Source of the DNA: UBA10677 sp045532295
Lineage (GTDB): Bacteria > Bacillota > Clostridia > Christensenellales > Pumilibacteraceae
Direction: 5' to 3'
Length of the DNA stretch: 38,428 nucleotides
Assembly (NCBI GenBank): GCA_045532295.1
Contig: JAZSFP010000010.1
Coordinates: 1 to 38,428, forward strand
The notes below the pieces were generated by a model. The model was not told the origin of the DNA. It made no database searches and saw nothing but the letters and a program-made list of their open reading frames with translations. Positions within the stretch are counted from its first letter, which is position 1. Each line of letters opens with the position of its first letter. This document shows positions 32,218-38,428 of the stretch, one piece after another. The translations under genes were made by a program, and so were the position numbers.

Positions 32218-33488
32218 TACGAATTATTAAGGACGAATTAAGCAAGCGCGAAGAGATTTTCACCGCCGTAGTGGAAAAAAAGGACGTAAGCGCAATCGTA
32301 AAAGACATTATCGCTAAAGTGCGCGCAGAGGGCGATAGCGCAATTTATTACTACAACGAAAAGTTCGACAAGGCTAAATTGACTTCTCTTAGAGTAAGCG
32401 AAGAGGAAATACAGCAGGCGCGCGATAGCGTTGAGCCAAAATACCTTGAAATCTTGGAAAAAGCGGCTAAAAATATCCGCGCTTTCCACGAAAAACAAAA
32501 AAGCGAAGGCTTTGAAATGCGCGAGAGCGAGGGCGTTATAATCGGTCAAAAGGTTATCCCCGTTGAGCGCGCAGGACTTTACGTGCCGGGTGGAACGGCG
32601 GCGTATCCCTCCACCGTGCTTATGGACGCAATCCCTGCCTCAGTTGCAGGCGTTGAGCGTGTAGTAATGGTTTCCCCACCCGACAAAGAGGGCAAAATTA
32701 ACCCCGTAATCTTGGCGGCGGCGTCCGTTGCCGGCGTAAAAGAGATTTACAAAGTGGGCGGAGCGCAAGCGATAGCGGCGCTCGCGTACGGAACGGAGAG
32801 TATTCCCAAAGTGGATAAAATCGTAGGTCCGGGTAACGCCTTCGTAGCCGAGGCTAAACGCCAAGTTTTCGGCGAGGTTTCCATTGATATGATAGCAGGT
32901 CCGAGCGAGATTTTAGTGGTAGCGGACAACAAGAACCGCCCTAAAGATATTGCCTCCGACCTCCTTTCTCAAGCAGAGCACGACAAAATGGCAAGCGCGG
33001 TGCTCGTTACCGACGACTACGACTTCGCTTTGGCGGTATCGAGCGAACTTGAACGCCAAATCCCTCTTCTCGAGCGCTCGGAGATAGCAAGAGCGTCCAT
33101 TGACGACAACGGTAAGATTATCGTAACCGACGATATCGAAAAGGCAATCGAGGTAGCAAACGGCATTGCGCCCGAACACCTTGAATTGTGCTTAGACGAG
33201 CCTTTCCGCTATTTGCCCTTAATAAAGCACGCAGGCTCGGTATTCTTGGGTAGGAATTGTCCCGAGGCGCTTGGCGACTACTTTGCAGGTACTAACCACA
33301 CCCTCCCCACTTCGGGAACGGCAAGGTTTTCAAGCCCACTGTCAGTGGACGACTTCGTGAAGAAAACGCAGTACATTTATTACGACCGTGACGCTTTAGC
33401 AAAAGTAGCAAAAGAAGTGGAGTTCTTTGCTAAAAAGGAAGGGCTTACCGCTCACGCAAAGAGCGCGGTAATCAGATTTGAGGACTGA
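32214..33488 (+). CDS. hisD: Histidinol dehydrogenase
   Basis: HisD carries out the last two steps, oxidising histidinol to histidine with NAD and zinc. The 424-residue protein has the family signatures ERAGLYVPGGTAAYPSTVLM, KIVGPGNAFVAEAKRQVFG, DMIAGPSEILVVAD, LLSQAEHD, NGIAPEHLELCLD and GTNHTLPTSGTARFSSPLSV. The length is normal. Start overlaps hisG stop. It produces histidine from histidinol, but the phosphatase that makes histidinol is not in the operon. Confidence 0.97.
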   Translation: MIRIIKDELSKREEIFTAVVEKKDVSAIVKDIIAKVRAEGDSAIYYYNEKFDKAKLTSLRVSEEEIQQARDSVEPKYLEILEKAAKNIRAFHEKQKSEGFEMRESEGVIIGQKVIPVERAGLYVPGGTAAYPSTVLMDAIPASVAGVERVVMVSPPDKEGKINPVILAAASVAGVKEIYKVGGAQAIAALAYGTESIPKVDKIVGPGNAFVAEAKRQVFGEVSIDMIAGPSEILVVADNKNRPKDIASDLLSQAEHDKMASAVLVTDDYDFALAVSSELERQIPLLERSEIARASIDDNGKIIVTDDIEKAIEVANGIAPEHLELCLDEPFRYLPLIKHAGSVFLGRNCPEALGDYFAGTNHTLPTSGTARFSSPLSVDDFVKKTQYIYYDRDALAKVAKEVEFFAKKEGLTAHAKSAVIRFED

Positions 33489-33489
33489 A

Positions 33490-34545
33490 ATGAGTAAATT
33501 TTTAAGCGAAAAACTGTCCGCGCTTGCCCCTTACACCCCGGGCGAGCAACCGCAGGACAGGAAATATATCAAACTTAATACCAACGAAAGCCCCTTTCCG
33601 CCCTCGCAAAAGGCAATCGAGAGAGCAAGAGAAGAGGCGGAGAGGCTTATGCTTTACTCCGACCCCACTCTTAAATCGCTAATCGAGGCTTTAGCCAAAG
33701 AGTACGGCGTAAAGGAAGAGTGCGTGATTGCGACCAACGGCTCGGACGAGGTTTTGAACTTTGCGTTTATGGCGTATTGCGAGCGAGAGGGCGCGGTTTT
33801 CCCCGATATAACCTACGGCTTTTACGAGGTTTTCGCGCAGATTAACGGAGTTAAAAGTGAGATCGTTCCCCTTAAAGACGACTTTACGATTGATGTTGAG
33901 GGGTTAAAGAGAGCGAAAGGCACGATTTTCCTTGCTAACCCCAACGCGCCCACGGGCATTGCTTTGCCCCTTTCCACAGTCGAAGAGATAGTAGCGTCTA
34001 ATAAAGAGCGCGTGGTAGTGGTGGACGAGGCGTATATTGACTTTGGAGGGGAGAGCGCAATATCGCTTATTGACAAGTACGATAACTTGCTCGTAACCCA
34101 AACCTTTTCAAAGTCGCGCTCGATGGCAGGCGCAAGGCTTGGTATGGGATTTGCAAGCCCGTCGATTATAAACGACCTTAACCGCATACGCTACTCAACT
34201 AACCCCTACAACGTGAACAAAATGACTATGTCGGCAGGCGTAGGCGCGCTTGAGGACCGTGAGTATTTTATCAAAAATTGCAATACGGTTATTAAAAATC
34301 GCGACAACTTTACCAAAAAACTCAAGAAAATGGGCTTTGAGGTAACGCCGTCGGTGGCTAACTTCGTGTTCGCAAAATCGAATAAAATTAGTGGCGAGGA
34401 CTTATATAAACGCCTTAAAGAGAGGGGCATACTCGTGCGCCACTTCACTAAGGAAAGGATTAAGGATTACAACCGCATAACTATCGGTAGCGAAGAGGAT
34501 ATGAACGCTCTTGCTACTGCGATTAAAGAAATTTTGGAGAAGTAA
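33490..34545 (+). CDS. hisC: Histidinol-phosphate aminotransferase
   Basis: A PLP-dependent class I/II aminotransferase of about 351 residues converting imidazole-acetol phosphate to histidinol phosphate. Visible features are KLNTNESPFPPSQKAIE, TNGSDEVLNFAFMAY, LANPNAPTG, VDEAYIDFGGES and QTFSKSRSMAGARLGMG with the PLP-binding Lys208. I chose ATG 33490 with GAGGA at 33480-33484; a TTG at 33478 in frame lies inside hisD. The gene starts one base after the hisD stop. Confidence 0.96.
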   Translation: MSKFLSEKLSALAPYTPGEQPQDRKYIKLNTNESPFPPSQKAIERAREEAERLMLYSDPTLKSLIEALAKEYGVKEECVIATNGSDEVLNFAFMAYCEREGAVFPDITYGFYEVFAQINGVKSEIVPLKDDFTIDVEGLKRAKGTIFLANPNAPTGIALPLSTVEEIVASNKERVVVVDEAYIDFGGESAISLIDKYDNLLVTQTFSKSRSMAGARLGMGFASPSIINDLNRIRYSTNPYNVNKMTMSAGVGALEDREYFIKNCNTVIKNRDNFTKKLKKMGFEVTPSVANFVFAKSNKISGEDLYKRLKERGILVRHFTKERIKDYNRITIGSEEDMNALATAIKEILEK

Positions 34546-34547
34546 TT

Positions 34548-35135
34548 ATGAGAAAGATTGACAAAACGAGAACCACGAAGGAAACGGATATTACCCTTTC
34601 GTTAAACCTCGACGGCGAGGGTAAGAGCGAGATTAACAGCGGTAACGGGTTTTTCGACCATATGCTTACGCTCTTTGCTAAGCACGCGCGATTTGACCTT
34701 ACGCTCACTTGCAAGGGCGACACCGAGGTGGATTTTCATCACTCGGCAGAGGATATCGGCATAACGCTCGGGCTTGCTCTTCGCGAGGCGCTTGGCGACA
34801 AGAGAGGAATAGTCCGCTACGGCGATACTCTTCTTCCTATGGACGAGGCGCTTATTCTTTCGGCGGTTGATATTTCGGGCAGAGGCTATTACGTGGGCGA
34901 TTTTAAGATAAGAGCAAAACGCGTAGGCGAGTTCGAGGTTGAACTTAACGACGAGTTTTGGCAAGCGCTTGCCTCAAACGCAGGCATTGCTATCCATATT
35001 CGTCAACTTGCAGGTAAGAACGCTCACCACATTATCGAGGGCGCGTTCAAGTCCGTTGCAAGAAGTCTAAAGACGGCGGTGTCTATCGACGAGAAGTTCG
35101 CCACTGAAATTTTATCGACCAAAGGAGTTCTTTAA
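34548..35135 (+). CDS. hisB: Imidazoleglycerol-phosphate dehydratase
   Basis: The 195-residue monofunctional dehydratase carries the paired metal-binding histidine motifs DFHHSAEDIGITLG and KNAHHIIEGAFKS, plus GNGFFDHML. The N-terminal HAD-type histidinol-phosphatase domain of bifunctional enterobacterial HisB is absent. Its TAA overlaps the hisH ATG (TAATG), indicating coupled translation. Confidence 0.97.
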   Translation: MRKIDKTRTTKETDITLSLNLDGEGKSEINSGNGFFDHMLTLFAKHARFDLTLTCKGDTEVDFHHSAEDIGITLGLALREALGDKRGIVRYGDTLLPMDEALILSAVDISGRGYYVGDFKIRAKRVGEFEVELNDEFWQALASNAGIAIHIRQLAGKNAHHIIEGAFKSVARSLKTAVSIDEKFATEILSTKGVL

Positions 35136-35737
35136 TGGTTATCGTTGATTACGGCGTGGGCAATCTTTATTCGCTTAAAAGTTCGTTCGCTTTTATCGGC
35201 GAAGAGGTTACGGTAACTTCTAAAAAAGAAGAGATTGAAAAAGCGGACAAGATTATTCTCCCCGGCGTTGGCGCGTTCGGGGACGCTATGGCTAAACTTA
35301 GGGCGAGCGGTCTTGATAAAGTGCTGATTGAAAGAGCAAAGGCAGGCGTTCCCATTATGGGCATTTGTCTTGGTATGCAACTGCTTTTCGAGAAGAGTTA
35401 CGAGTACGGCGAACACGAGGGCTTGGGGCTTATCAAGGGCGAAATTCGTCCTATATCCGAAGTTATCCCCAAGGACTATAAAATTCCGCATATCGGTTGG
35501 AACGCGCTCAAATTTGAGAAAGAGAGTAAACTCTTTAAGTACATTAAAGAGGGCGACTTCGTGTACTTCGTTCACTCTTACTACGGCGCGAACTGTGATA
35601 GCGTTATAGCGAGCGCGGAGTACGGCGCAACGCTAACCGCGTCGGTAGAAAACGGTAACGTTATGGGCTGTCAATTCCACCCCGAAAAGAGTGGCGAAGT
35701 GGGACTTAAAATACTCAAAGCGTTTTGTCAAATGTAA
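35135..35737 (+). CDS. hisH: Imidazole glycerol phosphate synthase, glutaminase subunit
   Basis: A class I glutamine amidotransferase of 200 residues that supplies ammonia to HisF. The catalytic triad is present: nucleophile Cys78 in GICLGMQLLFE, and His182/Glu184 in CQFHPEKSG. DYGVGNLYSLKSS and LPGVGAFGDAM are family signatures. It overlaps hisB by one base. The protein acts as a heterodimer with the hisF product. Confidence 0.97.
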   Translation: MVIVDYGVGNLYSLKSSFAFIGEEVTVTSKKEEIEKADKIILPGVGAFGDAMAKLRASGLDKVLIERAKAGVPIMGICLGMQLLFEKSYEYGEHEGLGLIKGEIRPISEVIPKDYKIPHIGWNALKFEKESKLFKYIKEGDFVYFVHSYYGANCDSVIASAEYGATLTASVENGNVMGCQFHPEKSGEVGLKILKAFCQM

Positions 35738-35754
35738 CGAAAAAGGAGATACGT

Positions 35755-36468
35755 ATGAAGATTTTTCCTGCAATAGACCTATTTAACGGTAAGGCAGTAC
35801 GCCTCCTTAAAGGCGATTATAATAATATGACGATATATAGCGATAACCCCCTTTCCATTGCGCTTGACTTTAAGAAAAGCGGAGCAGAGTTTATGCACGT
35901 TGTCGACCTTGAGGGCGCAAAATCGGGCGACACTCCCAACCTTGAAACCGTTAAAAAACTCATTAGCGAGAGCGGATTAAAGGTGGAAATCGGCGGTGGT
36001 ATACGCAGTATGGAAGTTATAGACAAGTATATAAGCGCAGGCGCGTTCAGGGTTATACTTGGAACTTCGGCGGTAGAAAACGAGCAGTTTTTACGCGAGG
36101 CGCTTGGTAAGTACGGCGACAAGATTGCAGTGGGCGTGGACATTAAGGACGGGTTCGTCGCAATCAAGGGCTGGACGGAGAAGTCGTCGCTCGAGGCGTT
36201 CGCGTTTTGCGAAAAACTTGAAAAGATGGGCGTTAAGACGATTATCTGCACGGACATTAGCAAGGACGGAGCGATGCAAGGGACTAACCGTCAACTGTAT
36301 TCCGACCTTCAAAAGCGCGTAGGCGTGCAAATTATAGCGAGCGGTGGCGTTACGGATATGGAGGATATTAAGGCTTTACGCGCGCTTAATATGTACGGGG
36401 CTATCGTGGGCAGAGCGTACTATCAAAAGACGGTAAATCTTTGCGAGGCAATCGAGGTGGCAAGATGA
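35755..36468 (+). CDS. hisA: ProFAR isomerase (phosphoribosylformimino-AICAR-P isomerase)
   Basis: A 237-residue TIM-barrel isomerase with the start MKIFPAIDLFNGKAVRLLKG, EIGGGIRSMEVIDKYI, CTDISKDGAMQGTN and IASGGVTDMEDIKAL. I chose ATG 35755 with AGGAG at 35744-35748; the longer frame from 35725 overlaps hisH and has no site. Its stop overlaps the hisF ATG (ATGA). The fold is the half-barrel duplication shared with HisF. Confidence 0.97.
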   Translation: MKIFPAIDLFNGKAVRLLKGDYNNMTIYSDNPLSIALDFKKSGAEFMHVVDLEGAKSGDTPNLETVKKLISESGLKVEIGGGIRSMEVIDKYISAGAFRVILGTSAVENEQFLREALGKYGDKIAVGVDIKDGFVAIKGWTEKSSLEAFAFCEKLEKMGVKTIICTDISKDGAMQGTNRQLYSDLQKRVGVQIIASGGVTDMEDIKALRALNMYGAIVGRAYYQKTVNLCEAIEVAR

Positions 36469-37223
36469 TAACGAAAAGAATAATCCCCTGTCTTGACGTC
36501 AAGAACGGCAGAGTGGTTAAGGGCGTGAACTTCGAGGGGCTTTCGGACGTTTCCTCGCCCGTAGAACTTGGCAAGTATTACAGTGAGAACGGCGCGGACG
36601 AACTCGTTTTCTACGATATTACCGCCTCGGCTGAAGGTAGAGCGCTGTTTACGGACATTTTGAAAGAGGTTGCAAGCAAGATTTTTATTCCGCTTACGGT
36701 AGGCGGAGGAATAAACACGCTTGACGATTTTGACAGAGTGCTCAAGTGTGGCGCGGACAAAGTGAGCGTTAACTCGGGCGCAATAAAAAACCCCTCGCTT
36801 ATCTACGAGGCGGCTAAAAGGTACGGCGACCAGTGCGTAGTGCTTTCCGCCGACGTTAAGCGCGTGGACGGACGCTTTACCGTCTTCGCTAAGGGCGGAC
36901 GCGAGAATACCGGTATGGACGCTTTAGAGTGGATTAAGCGAGGCGTGGATAACGGAGCAGGCGAAATCGTGCTTAACTCTATTGATACCGACGGAGTTAA
37001 GGGCGGATTTGATTTAGAAATGCTCGACGCGGTATGCAGTATCGTCTCCGTTCCCGTCATTGCAAGCGGTGGCGCAGGCAAAATCGAGCATTTTACGACG
37101 CTTTTTAACGCTCTCCCCAAAGTCGACGCAGGGCTTGCCGCGTCTATCTTCCACTTTGGCGAGGTCAAAATTAGCGAACTTAAACGAGAACTTAAAAATA
37201 ACGGTATTCCCGTAAGAATTTAG
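36465..37223 (+). CDS. hisF: Imidazole glycerol phosphate synthase, cyclase subunit
   Basis: A 252-residue TIM-barrel cyclase. Conserved segments are RIIPCLDVKNGRVVKGVNF with the catalytic-type Asp, ELVFYDITASAEGR, LTVGGGINTLDDFDRVLKCG and EIVLNSIDTDGVKGGFDLEM. ATG 36465 overlaps the hisA stop (ATGA); a GTG-like extension from 36441 would intrude into hisA. It completes the HisHF pair. Confidence 0.97.
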   Translation: MITKRIIPCLDVKNGRVVKGVNFEGLSDVSSPVELGKYYSENGADELVFYDITASAEGRALFTDILKEVASKIFIPLTVGGGINTLDDFDRVLKCGADKVSVNSGAIKNPSLIYEAAKRYGDQCVVLSADVKRVDGRFTVFAKGGRENTGMDALEWIKRGVDNGAGEIVLNSIDTDGVKGGFDLEMLDAVCSIVSVPVIASGGAGKIEHFTTLFNALPKVDAGLAASIFHFGEVKISELKRELKNNGIPVRI

Positions 37224-37232
37224 AGGTGCGAT

Positions 37233-37883
37233 ATGATTGATATTAACGAACTTAAATTTGACGAAAAAGGGCTTATCCCGGCGATAGTCGTGGACGCAGT
37301 GAGCAAAAAGGTGCTTACGCTTGCGTATATGAACGAGGAAAGTCTAAAGATTACGATGGAGAAAAAACTCACTTGCTTTTTCTCGCGCTCGCGCCAAAAA
37401 CTTTGGCTTAAAGGTGAGATGAGCGGAAACTTCCAAAAGGTAGTGTCCATTACCGCCGACTGCGACAAGGACGCGCTCGTAGTTATGGTCGAGCCTCAAG
37501 GCCCGGCGTGCCATACGGGCGAAGAGAGTTGCTTTTTTAACGAGGTTTGGGAGAACGACGAACTCAAAGAGTTTTCACTCGAGGGGCTCGTTAAACTTAT
37601 CGAGGGCAGAAAAATCAATAAGACCGAGGGCTCGTACACCACTTATCTGTTTGAAAAGGGACTTGATAAGATACTCAAGAAAGTGGGCGAAGAGTGTACC
37701 GAGGTTATAATCGCGGCAAAAGCGGACGATAAAAAGGAAACGATATACGAAATCGCCGACCTTGCTTACCACACGCTCGTGCTTATGATACAAATGGGCA
37801 TTTCGCTCGAGGATATCCACCGCGAACTCGCCTCGCGCCACGTAATCGATAAAAAGGTTAAGCAGGAAAAAATGACGAATTAA
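37233..37883 (+). CDS. hisIE: Fused phosphoribosyl-AMP cyclohydrolase / phosphoribosyl-ATP pyrophosphatase
   Basis: The 216-residue protein fuses HisI (about 1-110) and HisE (about 120-205). The HisI half has FSRSRQKLWLKGEMSGNFQKV, DCDKDALVVMVEPQGPACHT and SCFF with the zinc ligands. The HisE half has YLFEKGLDKILKKVGEECTEV and IAAKADDKKETIYEIADLAYH. These are the second and third steps of the pathway. GAGGTG precedes the ATG, ten bases after hisF. It is the last gene of the operon. Confidence 0.96.
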   Translation: MIDINELKFDEKGLIPAIVVDAVSKKVLTLAYMNEESLKITMEKKLTCFFSRSRQKLWLKGEMSGNFQKVVSITADCDKDALVVMVEPQGPACHTGEESCFFNEVWENDELKEFSLEGLVKLIEGRKINKTEGSYTTYLFEKGLDKILKKVGEECTEVIIAAKADDKKETIYEIADLAYHTLVLMIQMGISLEDIHRELASRHVIDKKVKQEKMTN

Positions 37884-37892
37884 CCAAAATTA

Positions 37893-37946
37893 GCGTTTTT
37901 TTGCACGCGCGCTTGCGTTTTTACTAATAACTTTGCGTTTTTTGCT
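37893..37946 (+). terminator. Possible weak terminator region after the his operon
   Basis: A short ACGC/GCGT stem (GCACGCGCGCTTGCGTTTTT) followed by T5 lies between T-runs; three GCGTTTTT blocks occur in this stretch. The stem is short, so I am unsure it terminates efficiently. Confidence 0.35.
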
Positions 37947-37955
37947 CAAAACCGT

Positions 37956-37984
37956 TTGACAAAAAACCGCTTTTGTGGTATAAA
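37956..37984 (+). promoter_or_regulatory. Promoter of tRNA-Ser
   Basis: TTGACA at 37956-37961 and TATAAA at 37979-37984 are 17 bases apart, placing the start about eight bases before the tRNA 5' end. Confidence 0.8.
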
Positions 37985-37998
37985 TATAAGCGCGCTAT

Positions 37999-38089
37999 GG
38001 AGAGATGGCAGAGCGGCTGAATGCGCACGATTCGAAATCGTGTTATGGCTGATACCCATACAAGGGTTCAAATCCCATTCTCTCCGCCA
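37999..38089 (+). tRNA. tRNA-Ser (anticodon CGA)
   Basis: A class II tRNA with acceptor GGAGAGA pairing TCTCTCC, then discriminator G and an encoded CCA (38087-38089). The anticodon stem-loop CACGA-TTCGAAA-TCGTG gives CGA, reading UCG serine codons. A long variable arm (ATGG/CCAT) and a GTTCAAATC T-loop are present. Confidence 0.95.
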
Positions 38090-38094
38090 AGAGC

Positions 38095-38132
38095 AATCGC
38101 ATTCTAACAGTATTGTTGGAGTGCGATTTTTC
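38095..38132 (+). terminator. Terminator after tRNA-Ser
   Basis: ATCGCATTCTAACA pairs with TGTTGGAGTGCGAT (two G-U pairs) around a short loop, followed by TTTTT. It is a strong intrinsic terminator. Confidence 0.88.
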
Positions 38133-38215
38133 TATTTCTGCATTAAAGGTGTTGCTGGATTTGTTGTAAAAAATAAAAGTTTATAAAATGAGATACAAAA
38201 ACTTAAATGTTGTGT

Positions 38216-38221
38216 TATAAT
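38216..38221 (+). promoter_or_regulatory. -10 element before the P-loop kinase gene
   Basis: TATAAT at 38216-38221 lies 20 bases before ATG 38241; a convincing -35 is not seen at normal spacing. Confidence 0.4.
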
Positions 38222-38240
38222 AAAATCATAGGAGAAATAC

Positions 38241-38428
38241 ATGCACCAAATTATATTTATTGATGGATTTAGTGGAATTGGTAAAACCACACTTGCAAAG
38301 AAATTACACGAACACTATAAAGGTGTTTATATTGAACAATATATGATACCTGATTTTGTCACAAAAGATGGAAAAACAGAAATCACAGGTCGTGAAGAAG
38401 ACGAAACTTTATATCGTTTAATGGTTGC
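38241..38428 (+). CDS. P-loop kinase-like protein, 3' end outside window
   Basis: The first 62 residues are visible. They start MHQIIFIDGFSGIGKTTLAKKL, with a Walker A loop GFSGIGKTT typical of small nucleoside, adenylylsulfate or other kinases and AAA-like NTPases. AGGAG precedes ATG 38241 with normal spacing. The sequence and codon use are AT-richer than the his operon before it. The specific substrate cannot be told from this fragment. Confidence 0.7.
   Translation, partial: MHQIIFIDGFSGIGKTTLAKKLHEHYKGVYIEQYMIPDFVTKDGKTEITGREEDETLYRLMV

Overview
The window looks like chromosome of an anaerobic Bacillota (Clostridia-type) bacterium. The evidence is strong AGGAGG-type ribosome binding sites, sigma-A-type TTGACA/TATAAT promoters, lipoprotein signal peptides, a rubrerythrin, an ABC-importer-based glycan locus and a Clostridia-like his operon with short HisG plus HisZ. 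A gut or other host-associated lineage is plausible but is inference.

Layout. (1) 1-1145: AT-richer stretch with a cut-off hypothetical gene, a small lipoprotein behind a consensus promoter, and a 29-codon ORF. (2) 1215-2745: rubrerythrin with terminator, then an AraC-family regulator. (3) 2937-21067, all plus strand: a glycan-utilisation locus. It contains DUF5107/TPR protein, a TIM-barrel glycosidase-like protein, sugar-binding lipoprotein, two permeases, a large Ig-like lipoprotein, a DUF4838 lipoprotein, a 1173-residue surface protein with two copies of a ~400-residue module, and a cytoplasmic GH20-type hexosaminidase-like enzyme. (4) 24415-21125, minus strand: SIS protein, BadF/BadG-type amino-sugar kinase, second SIS protein and PHP phosphoesterase, behind a consensus promoter. 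(5) 26075-24596, minus: AraC regulator and a DUF3592 membrane protein. Divergently, 26192-28955 carries two xylose-isomerase-like TIM-barrel proteins and a Gfo/Idh/MocA oxidoreductase. (6) 29738-28989, minus: an orphan Rnl2-type RNA ligase. (7) 29739-30394: a 650-base gap rich in several kinds of repeat. (8) 30395-37883: operon yerC-like, hisZ, hisG, hisD, hisC, hisB, hisH, hisA, hisF, hisIE. (9) 37999-38089 tRNA-Ser(CGA), then a cut-off P-loop kinase in AT-richer DNA.

How the parts fit: surface lipoproteins probably bind or process a complex glycan, the binding protein and permeases import fragments (no ATPase is encoded here, so a shared one is presumably used), and the cytoplasmic enzymes trim them. 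GH20 together with the BadF-type kinase and SIS proteins points to N-acetylhexosamine-containing substrates. The his operon encodes every step from PRPP to histidine except histidinol-phosphate phosphatase; the PHP protein at 21125-21937 is one candidate for the missing step.

The items most worth a second look are the dyad over the locus promoter (2839-2881), two predicted leaderless genes with identical TATAAT-N6-ATG geometry, the repeat-rich gap before the his operon, the duplicated translation start at 10582-10635, and the two-module surface protein.
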